Position numbers and translations under genes: made by a program. A stretch of 15,237 nt of DNA from Spirochaetota bacterium (GTDB taxonomy: Bacteria; Spirochaetota; B62-G9): NCBI GenBank assembly GCA_026990615.1, contig JALXDB010000348.1, forward strand, positions 1-15,237. The letters run 5' to 3'. Each line of letters opens with the position of its first letter. Position 1 is the stretch's first letter. Under the pieces are notes generated by a model. The model ran no database searches. It worked only from the letters and a program-made list of their open reading frames with translations, and was not told where the DNA came from. Shown here piece by piece: positions 1-7,636 of the stretch.

Positions 1-75
1 ATTAAAAATTATCAAAAGCTCAAAACGTATTTCTAATGCCCCTTCCATCCAGGAATAAGATTTCTATGGATTAAA

Positions 76-1179
76 TTAAATTTCCAATCTCTTAAGCAGT
101 ATTCCTTCTATGAAGAGTTTGCCTGTTTTTTTATCATAGCCTGTATATCTGCCAAAAATCTGCACTTTCATCCTGTTATTTATAAAAAACTTTCCCGCAA
201 TCTTTACATGGGCAATCCCGGCTATGGTATCCTCATCAATATAGTTTACAAGAAGATCAAACTCTATAAAATCCCTCCCTTTTATGAGATTTGCAACCCT
301 TCCTGACCATAGAATATATACACCACTGAAAGCTACAGGATCCTTTACAATTTCATAATACTGGGGGTTGTAATCAATTGAAAGAGGATTCGGAGGCTCT
401 ATAAAATTATAAAGTACTTTAAACTTTTCTTTAACCTGTGGAAGGGCGTTTGAATTCATAATTTTATTTAAAAGTATAATTGCTCTATTTACCTTGTTTT
501 TATAGATATACTTTTTGATTTTAACAAAATAATGTTTAAGCTCTTCATTTTTAAAGTAATACAGAGCCTTTTCGCCATTTTGGGCTACAAACTCCTCCTG
601 CCGTGGCAATTTTACAGAACGTAGCTCAACTACTTTTGGAAAGAATTTCTTCAACGCCCTGTCATAAAGGGGTGACACATAAAACGCTACTGCAAAAATA
701 ACTACAGCTACCACTATTGAAATACCCGTTATATAGGGTTTTAGCTTTACCCAAAAAGGTGGTTTCATAGATAAAAAATCCTCTGGATTAGAATCTTCAA
801 CAAACTTTTCAACATCATCTGAAAGCCTCAACCTCTTAAGGGCCTGCTTTACTTTTCTGTCACCGGGCTTCTTATCAAGTATCTCCCCCCACAGCCCAAT
901 TGCATCTTCAATTCTATCGTCTTTTAAATACACATATGCAAGCCCCTTCATTAAATCTACATTACCTTCGTTTGTGATAAGGCCACTTTTAAAGTAGTGC
1001 CTGGCTCCATCAGTATCTCCAAGCTTCAAAGAGGAATAACCGAGATAAAGATATATTTGGGGATCATCCTTTTTACTTCTCAGAGCTTCTTCAAGAAAGT
1101 ATACTGCCTTTTTATATTTTTTCTTCCTGTAATACTTAAGTCCTCTTTTCTTCTGCGATTTTGCCCTATCCCTTTTCAA
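76..1179 (-). CDS. Membrane-anchored TPR protein with a C-terminal beta-rich domain
   Basis: The product is 367 aa. Residues about 12-115 form three TPR-like helical repeats (for example the stretch around YYRKKKYKKAVYFLEEAL). One transmembrane helix spans about 149-168. After it come a basic helical segment (about 205-260) and a C-terminal beta-rich part (about 283-367, SGVYILWSGRVANL onward) that looks like a small OB-like barrel; that fold is my inference. There is no cleavable signal peptide, so the TPRs probably face the cytoplasm and the C-terminal domain the periplasm. The start is TTG at 1179, with AAGGGG five bases upstream. It begins 27 nt after elongation factor P stops, so the two are very likely co-transcribed. 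The substrate or partner is unknown. TPRs suggest a scaffold role at the inner membrane, possibly in envelope assembly. I do not recognise a named family. Confidence 0.85.
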   Translation of the reverse strand: MKRDRAKSQKKRGLKYYRKKKYKKAVYFLEEALRSKKDDPQIYLYLGYSSLKLGDTDGARHYFKSGLITNEGNVDLMKGLAYVYLKDDRIEDAIGLWGEILDKKPGDRKVKQALKRLRLSDDVEKFVEDSNPEDFLSMKPPFWVKLKPYITGISIVVAVVIFAVAFYVSPLYDRALKKFFPKVVELRSVKLPRQEEFVAQNGEKALYYFKNEELKHYFVKIKKYIYKNKVNRAIILLNKIMNSNALPQVKEKFKVLYNFIEPPNPLSIDYNPQYYEIVKDPVAFSGVYILWSGRVANLIKGRDFIEFDLLVNYIDEDTIAGIAHVKIAGKFFINNRMKVQIFGRYTGYDKKTGKLFIEGILLKRLEI

Positions 1180-1206
1180 CTATTCCCCTTAATTAAAGGT
1201 TTTTAT

Positions 1207-1764
1207 CTAGGCTCTCTCTATATACTCACCCGTTCTTGTATCAATCTTTATTATATCCCCTTCATTTATAAAAAGGGGAACCTGAACATTTGCACCGGTT
1301 TCAACAGTAGCAGGTTTATATGCAGCGGTAGCAGTATCCCCTCTTACACCGGGCTCTGTATGGGTTACCTTTAAATTAACAAACGTCGGAAGCTCAACCG
1401 AGATAATCTGATTTTCATAAAAGTTGACTTCAACCTCCTCCCCCTCTTTTAAGAACTTTAACTGTTCTTCAATAAATTCATTTGGAACATTCTCCTGTTC
1501 GTAGGTCTCGAGGTCCATAAAAACAGCATTATCACCATCATTATAGAGATACTGCATCTTTCTTTTTTCAATAAAAATGTCTTCAACCTTCTCGGTTGCC
1601 CTGAACGTTTTTTCAATTATTATATTTTTGGTTATATTTCTGAGCTTCGCCTTGACAAATGCCCCACCTTTGCCCGGTTTTACATGCTGGAAATCAAGAA
1701 CAACAAAAAGCTCATTATCAACCTTAATCATTACCCCTCTTCTTAGATCATTTGCTGTTATCAA
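1207..1764 (-). CDS. efp: Elongation factor P
   Basis: Cytoplasmic translation factor that binds between the P and E sites and relieves ribosome stalling at consecutive prolines. At 185 aa it has the normal family length and three domains: KOW-like N-terminal (about 1-62), central OB (about 67-125) and C-terminal OB (about 127-184). The tip loop reads HVKPGKGGA, which places the conserved lysine (Lys34 in E. coli numbering) at Lys32. In other bacteria this residue may be beta-lysylated or otherwise modified; no modification enzyme lies in this window, so its state here is unknown. The C-terminal signature AYKPATVETGANVQVP is typical. The start is TTG at 1764, with GAGGGGGA a few bases upstream; the next ATG (Met12) would cut into the first beta strands. 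A sigma70-like promoter lies at 1797-1825. It heads a two-gene unit with the TPR protein. Confidence 0.97.
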   Translation of the reverse strand: MITANDLRRGVMIKVDNELFVVLDFQHVKPGKGGAFVKAKLRNITKNIIIEKTFRATEKVEDIFIEKRKMQYLYNDGDNAVFMDLETYEQENVPNEFIEEQLKFLKEGEEVEVNFYENQIISVELPTFVNLKVTHTEPGVRGDTATAAYKPATVETGANVQVPLFINEGDIIKIDTRTGEYIERA

Positions 1765-1796
1765 TTTTCCCCCTCGCTCCTATAAATGTTTAATTT

Positions 1797-1825
1797 AGTT
1801 TATTTAGATGAATTAGAATTGTCAA
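1797..1825 (-). promoter_or_regulatory. Predicted sigma70-type promoter for efp
   Basis: On the minus strand a perfect -35 TTGACA (1825-1820) is followed after 17 bases by TAAACT (1802-1797), which matches the -10 consensus at four of six positions. Transcription would start near 1790, leaving a leader of about 25 nt that contains the efp Shine-Dalgarno site. This is prediction from consensus only. Confidence 0.5.
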
Positions 1826-1960
1826 TAGGTTTATACAAACATGTAAGGAGGTAGGCAAACCTAAAAAACATTTTTCAAATTATAAAAAATAAACAGATTC
1901 TCCCGCCTTTAAGATATAAATATAATAAAAAATAAACCCCTGCAGGACGAAACAACACGT

Positions 1961-3028
1961 TTACATCCTGACAATCTCATAATCCTCGCTTCCGAGTCCA
2001 ATTTTAGAAGCATGCCTGATTTGAACCAGTGGGTCTATCCCCGGATATGTGAACTTCTCTATTGGCTTTCCGTGCTTTTCAATAAACAGGTCGTAGGATG
2101 CCTTTTCAACAGCAACAATATCTTCACCTGCAACAATTCCGACATTGCCCGCCACAATCTCACTTTTGTTTAAACAATCGCAATCTCTTGTTACATTAAT
2201 AATAAAGTTAATAAAAAATACCCTTCCATTCACCGCCTTTATAACACCGGCTGCATGTTCAGCAATTAGTTCCTGAAGCTCATTTGATTCCCTTCCCCAA
2301 TCGAACTTAACAGCTCCGAACTGGCAAACGGCGAGACATTCACCACAGCCAATGCAATTTTCACTTTCTATATATGCCTTACCATCAATCATTACGATTG
2401 TATCCTGCGGACACCATTTTATACAGATACCGCATCCCGTGCACCTGCTTCTAATTATTTCAGGCTTCATTACTGAATGCTGTACCAGCTTCCCCATTCT
2501 TGATGAAAGGCCCATACCAATATTCTTCAATGCACCGCCGAAACCTGTTTCAATATGTCCTTTAAAATGTGACAGAACAACGAGTCCATGGATTTTAGCC
2601 ACCTCGGAGGCAATATTTACCTCTTTGTAGTGAATGCCATTTATAGGAATAGATGTCTCTGTATCACCAAAAAGTCCATCAGCCATAATAATTGGTACTC
2701 CAATTTTTTCATAACCAAACCCATGCCTGTATGCCAGCTCAATATGATCCACAGCATTTGACCTGCTTCCACGGTAAAGCGTTGATGTTTCAGTAAGAAA
2801 ACACCTGACTCCTCTTTGCTTTAATCTGTCTGTAACAGTCTTTACAATAACAGGATGCAAATAGGTTCTATTCTTTTCTTCTCCAAAATGAGTTTTGACC
2901 GCAACGTACTCAGACTTCTTAAAGTATCCATCAAAACCTGTCTCTTTTAATAGATTTTTTAACTTCTTTGATATAGATGAGGGGTCTTCGTTATTTTCAA
3001 CAGGAACAAAATAAACCTTCTCTGGCAT
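1961..3028 (-). CDS. DUF362 domain protein with two 4Fe-4S ferredoxin motifs
   Basis: The product is 355 aa with no signal peptide, so it is probably cytoplasmic. It matches the DUF362 Fe-S centre family: an N-terminal DUF362 part (THFGE and HPV near 47-60, the LSHFKGHIETGFGGALKN core at about 152-169) with an inserted ferredoxin region. Two clusters are visible: Cys196, 199, 202, 206 followed by Pro, and Cys225, 228, 231, 235. An extra CDC pair sits at 283-285. The family is widespread in anaerobes and its biochemical role is not settled; electron transfer or Fe-S handling is the usual guess. The start is ATG at 3028 with GAGG eight bases upstream. It stands alone, divergent from the M23 peptidase gene and with 196 bp separating its stop from the efp start. 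I saw no convincing terminator downstream; the CCTGCAGG palindrome there has no loop. Confidence 0.93.
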   Translation of the reverse strand: MPEKVYFVPVENNEDPSSISKKLKNLLKETGFDGYFKKSEYVAVKTHFGEEKNRTYLHPVIVKTVTDRLKQRGVRCFLTETSTLYRGSRSNAVDHIELAYRHGFGYEKIGVPIIMADGLFGDTETSIPINGIHYKEVNIASEVAKIHGLVVLSHFKGHIETGFGGALKNIGMGLSSRMGKLVQHSVMKPEIIRSRCTGCGICIKWCPQDTIVMIDGKAYIESENCIGCGECLAVCQFGAVKFDWGRESNELQELIAEHAAGVIKAVNGRVFFINFIINVTRDCDCLNKSEIVAGNVGIVAGEDIVAVEKASYDLFIEKHGKPIEKFTYPGIDPLVQIRHASKIGLGSEDYEIVRM

Positions 3029-3141
3029 TATTACAACCTCTTGGTTATATTTAATTAAGCCTGATAAATTTTAATAAAATCCATATCCACTTGAATTACA
3101 AAATTTTAAAAACTGGACTTTATTAAATTATATTTGGTATT

Positions 3142-3147
3142 TATAAT
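3142..3147 (+). promoter_or_regulatory. Consensus -10 box just upstream of the M23 peptidase gene
   Basis: A perfect TATAAT ends nine bases before the ATG at 3157. Transcription would start at about 3153-3155 and leave a leader of only a few bases with no Shine-Dalgarno site. The -35 position (around 3119) is only TTTATT-like, so the promoter call is moderate. Confidence 0.35.
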
Positions 3148-3156
3148 ATAACTATT

Positions 3157-4077
3157 ATGAAACGGTTTATCTACATAACTGCACTTTTAATTCCTATATT
3201 TTTAACACTATACTCCAATATTTTTGGGGCCCTTACAATCATTAAAATAGATGAGCTTAACTATAACGATAAAAACTACATCAATCTTCTGGATAAATGT
3301 GTTGAATCCAAAAATAGGATTATAAAAAATGAGAGGCTTGAAAAATACCCTCCCGTAAACATTTATAGCTACATTTTAAAACCTTATGAGGATATCTGGA
3401 CTATAATAGCAAAAACAAGTCTGAATATAGATACAATAGCAACTCTAAATAGAATAGATTTTATAGGCTCAATAAAAGAAGGGGTAACGGTTTTTCTGCC
3501 CGATATTCTAGGCCTATTCTTTGATTCTGGTTTAACAACACGTGAAGAACTGGCGAAAAAATACGGCATAAAAATAGACAACATCCAGAAAATTGAAGAT
3601 CCGAAAAACTCCGGAAAAGAACTCTACTTTGTTCCCGAGGTTAAATTGAGCTTTCTGCAGAGAACCTACCTGACAGGAGTGGTGTTTCATTCGCCTCTGA
3701 TGGGCATTGAAACATCGAAGTTTGGAAAAAGAATAGATCCTTTCATAAATGAAGTTACCTTCCACGGCGGAGTTGATATTGCAGCCCCAGAAGGCAAATC
3801 GGTAAGAGCAGCAAGACAGGGCAAGGTTGTTTATGCCGGTAAATCGGATGGGTATGGAAACCTTGTAATAATTCAACATGAACTCGGATACTACACCCTA
3901 TACGGACATCTCAAAGAAATAAAAGTTGAAAAGGGCGACCTGGTTGAAACAGGGCAGGAGATTGGCACTGTAGGAACAACAGGGAGAACTACAGGGCCAC
4001 ATCTTCACTTTGAAATTAGAAGGTACAATAAAAAATTAAATCCGGACAATATTCCCTTTTTACTCCAGCATCAATAA
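3157..4077 (+). CDS. Secreted LysM / M23 family peptidoglycan endopeptidase
   Basis: A 306-aa murein hydrolase or divisome/envelope activator. Residues 1-24 are an N-terminal hydrophobic signal segment (MKRFIYITALLIPIFL). About 70-115 is a LysM-like domain (YILKPYEDIWTIIAK, then ATLNRI and VFLPD). The C-terminal M23 lysostaphin-type domain covers about 175-297. All zinc and catalytic residues are present: His203 and Asp207 in HGGVD, His251 in YGHL, and His282 and His284 in PHLHFE. The SKFGKRIDPF motif near 187-196 is the standard entry to the fold. The enzyme should act in the periplasm on peptide cross-links of peptidoglycan. No Shine-Dalgarno site precedes the ATG, although most neighbours have strong ones; with the TATAAT nine bases upstream this suggests a leaderless message. 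It ends 19 nt before the -35 of the B12 module and looks monocistronic. Confidence 0.95.
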   Translation: MKRFIYITALLIPIFLTLYSNIFGALTIIKIDELNYNDKNYINLLDKCVESKNRIIKNERLEKYPPVNIYSYILKPYEDIWTIIAKTSLNIDTIATLNRIDFIGSIKEGVTVFLPDILGLFFDSGLTTREELAKKYGIKIDNIQKIEDPKNSGKELYFVPEVKLSFLQRTYLTGVVFHSPLMGIETSKFGKRIDPFINEVTFHGGVDIAAPEGKSVRAARQGKVVYAGKSDGYGNLVIIQHELGYYTLYGHLKEIKVEKGDLVETGQEIGTVGTTGRTTGPHLHFEIRRYNKKLNPDNIPFLLQHQ

Positions 4078-4096
4078 AAACAAATTACTTTTTTTC

Positions 4097-4126
4097 TTGA
4101 CAAAAATCTGTTTTTTTGGTTATATA
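4097..4126 (+). promoter_or_regulatory. Predicted sigma70-type promoter of the B12 uptake module
   Basis: A perfect -35 TTGACA (4097-4102) is followed, after 18 bases, by TATATA (4121-4126). Transcription would start near 4133, a few bases before the cobalamin riboswitch. The -10 choice is uncertain because the region is AT-rich. Confidence 0.55.
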
Positions 4127-4137
4127 GCTTTAAAGAT

Positions 4138-4294
4138 TAGCCCAGTTTCAGGAGAGCGGAATGCGGTAAAAGCCGCAGCGGTCCCGCCACTGTAACCGGG
4201 GATGAAAGCAGCAATATGCCATTGCCTGCAAATGTGGCAGGTGAGAAGGCGCTGTGAGTAAGATGATCCGGGAGCCAGGAAACCCTCCTGAAAC
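4138..4294 (+). ncRNA. Cobalamin (vitamin B12) riboswitch aptamer
   Basis: Recognised by its core and by its position before a BtuB-like receptor. The closing stem is a perfect 10-bp pair: GTTTCAGGAG (4145-4154) with CTCCTGAAAC (4285-4294). The conserved core follows: a TGCGG/CCGCA hairpin with loop TAAAAG (about 4161-4176), then GCGGTCCCGCCACTGTAACCG (about 4178-4198). The 3' B12 box AGCCAGGAAACC lies at 4273-4284. A variable arm between them contains the hairpin CCTGC/GCAGG around 4225-4241. Such elements bind adenosylcobalamin or related corrinoids and usually repress expression of transport genes when the vitamin is plentiful. Confidence 0.95.
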
Positions 4295-4496
4295 GGTTAA
4301 CCTCGAGGAAGGGAAGGGTATATGTACCACAATAATAATAACAACATTACATTAAAATCCCTAAAACACTATATATTTCCCTCCTCAGATCCGCTTTTCA
4401 GGTGCAACATCTCTTAAAGAGATTAGAGCTACCGGCGGATAGAACAGCGGTTAACCATGGGCACTGATTATACTTTTGTACGAGGTTTGCCCAGCG
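4295..4496 (+). promoter_or_regulatory. Long riboswitch expression platform / leader of the receptor gene
   Basis: About 200 nt separate the aptamer from the receptor ATG, which is long. The stretch holds several pairing options seen directly. AACCTCG (4299-4305) is complementary to CGAGGTT (4481-4487), which contains the receptor's GAGG Shine-Dalgarno site. TGGGCA (4458-4463) pairs with TGCCCA (4488-4493) just before the ATG and places the GAGG in the loop. CCCTCC (4283-4288) can pair, with one bulge, with GGAAGGG (4307-4313). A 15-nt near-palindrome, ATCTCTTAAAGAGAT, lies at 4409-4423. GGTTAACC, which is self-complementary, occurs at 4295-4302 and again at 4449-4456. There is no U-tract terminator, so control is more likely at translation initiation. 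The on/off polarity of the alternatives is not resolved. Confidence 0.5.
4322..4417 (+). CDS. Possible 31-aa leader peptide within the B12 riboswitch leader
   Basis: An ATG at 4322 opens a 31-codon frame ending at TAA 4415-4417. It begins MYHNNNNNITLKSLKHYIF and ends RCNIS. The polypurine run GAGGAAGGGAAGGG (4305-4318) immediately upstream includes GGAAGGG eight bases before the ATG, as good a ribosome site as many real genes here have. The peptide has an Asn run and no recognisable domain. It lies wholly between the aptamer and the receptor gene, so it could be a regulatory leader peptide or a chance frame. Its stop lies in the ATCTC/GAGAT near-palindrome. No function can be assigned. Confidence 0.3.
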   Translation: MYHNNNNNITLKSLKHYIFPSSDPLFRCNIS

Positions 4497-6479
4497 ATGA
4501 AGAGATCGCCCTTTTCATTAGTAATGATTTTTACCGTAGTGATCTTAATAACCTCACTTCAGGTAATTTTAACTGCAAAACAGATATCCGCACAGGAAAC
4601 AGTTGAGTTAAAACCTGTTGTCGTTACCGCTACCCGAATTGCCGAAAATCCGTTAGATGTACCGCAAAATGTAACAGTCATAAACCAGAAAGAGATAGAG
4701 GAATCCGGGGCTAAAAACATAGCAGATCTTTTAGACAGGCAGGCCGGTATTCAGGTATCGGATTATGGCCCTGAAGGAGCTCAGAAAACTCTCTCGCTCA
4801 GAGGCTCTACATCGGCCCAGGTGCTTGTGCTAATTGACGGTGTTAGGGTAAATAATTCTCAAAGCGGAGGAGTGGACCTGTCTTTAATACCCCTCGATAA
4901 TGTAGAGCGAATAGAAATAGTAAGGGGTGGCAACAGTTCTCTGTACGGTGCAGATGCAGTAGGAGGGGTTATTAATATAATAACGAAGAAAAGCGATCAG
5001 AAAAAGTTTCTTATAAAAATAAGGAACGGCTCATATATCCCTCAAAAATACGTAACTGGTTATGGTACAGCAAAAAAGTACAACAATGCAAATCTATTGA
5101 GTCTGGTGGATACTCAAAAAATTACACTTGGCTATTTTCCAAAATTAAAAAATATAAAATTTTCAAATATTCTTTCCTTTACAAGGGCAGATAATGGATA
5201 TTTTGCACTGGATAATAACTATGAAAATAGGAAGAGAGAAAATGCCGATTTGCTGTCTGGTAATTTCACCAGTTCAATTTTTATACCCTTTAAAAATTCA
5301 TCCTTAAACCTAAAAGGCTCCGGATTGATTAATAAAAAAGGTGTACCAGGATCCTTAAAATCACCGAGTCCTCTTGCGGAGCAGGAGGATAGGATAATAG
5401 ATACCTCATTAAAGTATAAATCCAATGATTTTATTAGTGAATTATTCGATCTGGATATCACGGGATACTATCAGTACAAGTATTTACACTACTATAACCC
5501 TGCTCCTTCTTATTCCTCAACACCTGAGAACTCCACCCATAAAATAAACAGATTTGGTATGGACCTTGTTCAGAACTTCTTTGGATTTAGCACAATTTTA
5601 CCGGTTTATGGCCTAAATATAAACTATGACAAATTAACAAGTACTGATATTGGGACAAAAGACCGTCTTCATGCCGGATTATTTATGGAAATTAATACAG
5701 ATCTATCACCGCGTCTTTCTATAATTCCCTCAATAAGATACGATTACTATTCCGATTTTTCAGGAAGCTTAAACATGTCACTGGGATCAATTTTCAGGTT
5801 GGGCAATGATTCCTCTTTTAAGATATATGCTTCAAAAGCCTACAGGGTACCAACATTTAATGACATGTACTGGCCGGAAACAAACTTTGTATCGGGAAAT
5901 CCAGATCTTAAACCAGAAACAGGTTACAGTGTTGAAGCAGGGTATATTAAAAATTCAGGGCATCAACTGCTATCGGTAACAGTATTTGCCAGATATATAG
6001 AAGATGTAATTCTATGGCTTGAAGGGAGTGATAGTAAATGGAGGCCTTCTAATTACGGCGAGGCCTTTTATCCCGGATTAGAGCTTCAACTATCCCAGAA
6101 TATTACAGATTCCATAAATATAGATATTAACTACACATACATCTATTCATTTACACTATCAGGTGATTATAAGCTAAGCAGCAACAAAAGGGTTCCTTAC
6201 ATTCCTGTTCACAAAATATTTTCCAGTTTTAACTATAAATTAAAACATCTCACTTTTTCAATACAGGAAGAATACACCGGAAAGAGATTTACGGGCACAT
6301 CAAATGAAGACTATCTCAACAGTTACTTTATAACAAATCTAACCTTCTCAGATAAAATATCGGATCAATCAGAGTTAAATATTTTTATCCATAACATTTT
6401 CAACGAGCTTTATCAAATAGAACCATCCTACCCAATGCCGGGTACTTTTATAACAGTTGAATATAAACTGAAACTATAA
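4497..6479 (+). CDS. btuB: TonB-dependent outer-membrane receptor, BtuB-like (cobalamin/corrinoid)
   Basis: A 660-aa outer-membrane beta-barrel receptor for energised uptake. Residues 1-33 are a signal peptide ending near ISAQ, so ATG 4497 is preferred to a TTG at 4476 that would place a polar stretch before the signal. A GAGG site lies 11 bases upstream. Mature-N-terminal VELKPVVVTATR is a TonB-box-like segment. The plug domain covers about 54-165, with LRGSTSAQVLVLIDGVRVN and RGGNSSLYGADAVGGVINI motifs. The remainder is strand-rich barrel, ending TVEYKLKL. The substrate assignment comes from the upstream cobalamin riboswitch and the BtuB-type plug; no corrinoid-contact residues can be read with certainty. 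Downstream, 28 nt away, is a beta-propeller lipoprotein, apparently in the same operon. BtuC, BtuD and BtuF are not in the window, nor are TonB, ExbB and ExbD. Confidence 0.92.
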   Translation: MKRSPFSLVMIFTVVILITSLQVILTAKQISAQETVELKPVVVTATRIAENPLDVPQNVTVINQKEIEESGAKNIADLLDRQAGIQVSDYGPEGAQKTLSLRGSTSAQVLVLIDGVRVNNSQSGGVDLSLIPLDNVERIEIVRGGNSSLYGADAVGGVINIITKKSDQKKFLIKIRNGSYIPQKYVTGYGTAKKYNNANLLSLVDTQKITLGYFPKLKNIKFSNILSFTRADNGYFALDNNYENRKRENADLLSGNFTSSIFIPFKNSSLNLKGSGLINKKGVPGSLKSPSPLAEQEDRIIDTSLKYKSNDFISELFDLDITGYYQYKYLHYYNPAPSYSSTPENSTHKINRFGMDLVQNFFGFSTILPVYGLNINYDKLTSTDIGTKDRLHAGLFMEINTDLSPRLSIIPSIRYDYYSDFSGSLNMSLGSIFRLGNDSSFKIYASKAYRVPTFNDMYWPETNFVSGNPDLKPETGYSVEAGYIKNSGHQLLSVTVFARYIEDVILWLEGSDSKWRPSNYGEAFYPGLELQLSQNITDSINIDINYTYIYSFTLSGDYKLSSNKRVPYIPVHKIFSSFNYKLKHLTFSIQEEYTGKRFTGTSNEDYLNSYFITNLTFSDKISDQSELNIFIHNIFNELYQIEPSYPMPGTFITVEYKLKL

Positions 6480-6507
6480 AAAATCTAATAATACAGGAGG
6501 TTAATAA

Positions 6508-7605
6508 ATGAAGAAAAAAGGCTTGATAGCGCTAATCGTCTTATCTCTTCTGGCTGTTGGTATCTCTGTTTTTACAGGGTGTAATACCACACAGACAGGA
6601 ATTGAAAAGATCTATTCCATTTACCTTATGGATAGCAATGGATGGATTCTGGGTTTTGAAAATAATGAAGCAACAAAAATTGTAAATGTAAACAACGATG
6701 CCTGTGACAGAATCTACTCATTTAATGGAAAATTATTTATTGCATCAGGCAAAGGATGGGGTTCTGACAAGCCCGGTGAAATAATTTCATGGGATCCCAG
6801 ACTACCCTACCAAGATCCCCAGCATCTTGAACCGACAGATGGGGCAAGCGTATGGGCAATGGTCTTCATAAGCGATACAAAAGCATATGCAACCGTAAGT
6901 AACGACAACACCTACTCTGGAGGAGTCTGGATATTCAATCCTTCCGATCTATCAGAAGGAGCTACTCTTATTTCAGGCTCTGAAGGAGGCAATCCCGAGG
7001 GAATTATTCTTGTCGGTAAATACGTATACGTAGCATATGCAGGGTATTCGGATTCTACACACGGCAATGTGGTAAAGGTTATAGATACAGATACAGATAC
7101 AGTAGTTGCTACAATAACCGTTGGAACCAATCCCCAGGCTCTTGCAGCAAATAGTGATGGGACCAGAGTGTATGTCGCAAATACTGGGTCATACAACTAC
7201 ACTACTTACTCATATGAAAACTGCTCAATAAGTGTTATTGATACCTCAACAAATACAGTAACATCTACAATTAGTATGGCAGACGGGACCGGCCCTTCAG
7301 TTCTCGCTATTACAGATGACGGTAAATTGTATACAACAGGATACGGTGCCAGCATATACTATATCGATACAACAGCATCTACCCCTACACCTGTAGCATT
7401 GACAACACAACAAAAGGGCGGATCAGTAATGCTATTGATTGGAAATTATCTGTACATAACCAATCCAGATTACACAGCAGGAAGTGTTTACAGCAAATTA
7501 ACGATTATCGATACAACAACTAACAGTGAAATATCCGGCAGTCCTATAGAAGTAGGTGATGTTGACACAGAAGTATCCGGGATAACAACCTACACATTAC
7601 CATAG
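6508..7605 (+). CDS. Beta-propeller (YVTN/YncE-type) lipoprotein, candidate BtuG-like corrinoid binder
   Basis: The product is 365 aa with a lipoprotein signal: basic MKKK, a hydrophobic core and lipobox VFTGC, lipidated Cys25. The mature part is repeat-rich beta sheet. The clearest blades contain VVKVIDTDTDTVVATITVGTNP (about 188-209; last residues DGTRVYVANTG to 227), ISVIDTSTNTVTSTISM (about 241-257) and LTIIDTTTNSEI (about 331-342). This is the YVTN/YncE-type repeat pattern; the mature length fits about seven blades. Asn, Thr, Ser and Tyr are abundant, as in many surface proteins. AGGAGG lies seven bases before the ATG and the gene follows the receptor by 28 nt, so both should respond to the riboswitch. 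In Bacteroides, BtuG is a surface beta-propeller lipoprotein that binds cobalamin and docks on BtuB. The parallel is inference from architecture and context; surface exposure and ligand are unproven. Confidence 0.85.
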   Translation: MKKKGLIALIVLSLLAVGISVFTGCNTTQTGIEKIYSIYLMDSNGWILGFENNEATKIVNVNNDACDRIYSFNGKLFIASGKGWGSDKPGEIISWDPRLPYQDPQHLEPTDGASVWAMVFISDTKAYATVSNDNTYSGGVWIFNPSDLSEGATLISGSEGGNPEGIILVGKYVYVAYAGYSDSTHGNVVKVIDTDTDTVVATITVGTNPQALAANSDGTRVYVANTGSYNYTTYSYENCSISVIDTSTNTVTSTISMADGTGPSVLAITDDGKLYTTGYGASIYYIDTTASTPTPVALTTQQKGGSVMLLIGNYLYITNPDYTAGSVYSKLTIIDTTTNSEISGSPIEVGDVDTEVSGITTYTLP

Positions 7606-7636
7606 GCCTCCTAAAATTTTAGCTGCCTCCTTTTTA

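Noticed and set aside
1..48. Possible start of a minus-strand gene at ATG 48 running off the left edge
   Set aside because: Only 16 codons are visible (MEGALEIRFELL...), with no Shine-Dalgarno site. Position downstream of the efp-TPR pair is suggestive, but there is too little sequence to support a gene.
1938..1946. CCTGCAGG palindrome downstream of the DUF362 gene as a terminator
   Set aside because: No loop and no adjacent U-tract in the right geometry.
4148..4330. A 60-codon minus-strand frame across the riboswitch
   Set aside because: It coincides with the structured RNA, whose base pairing forces an open frame on the other strand; no ribosome site.
4457..4606. A 49-codon frame starting at ATG 4457 (MGTDYTFVRGLPSDEE...)
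   Set aside because: It overlaps the signal peptide and TonB box of the receptor in another frame, and the receptor's frame is clearly the real one.
7084..7101. Three tandem GATACA units in the lipoprotein gene
   Set aside because: The repeat is in frame (Asp-Thr) and short; it fits the blade consensus and would not switch the gene off by slippage.
7611..7622. Perfect palindrome CTAAAATTTTAG after the lipoprotein stop
   Set aside because: It is AT-rich and has no loop; the stronger GC hairpin 15 nt downstream explains termination.
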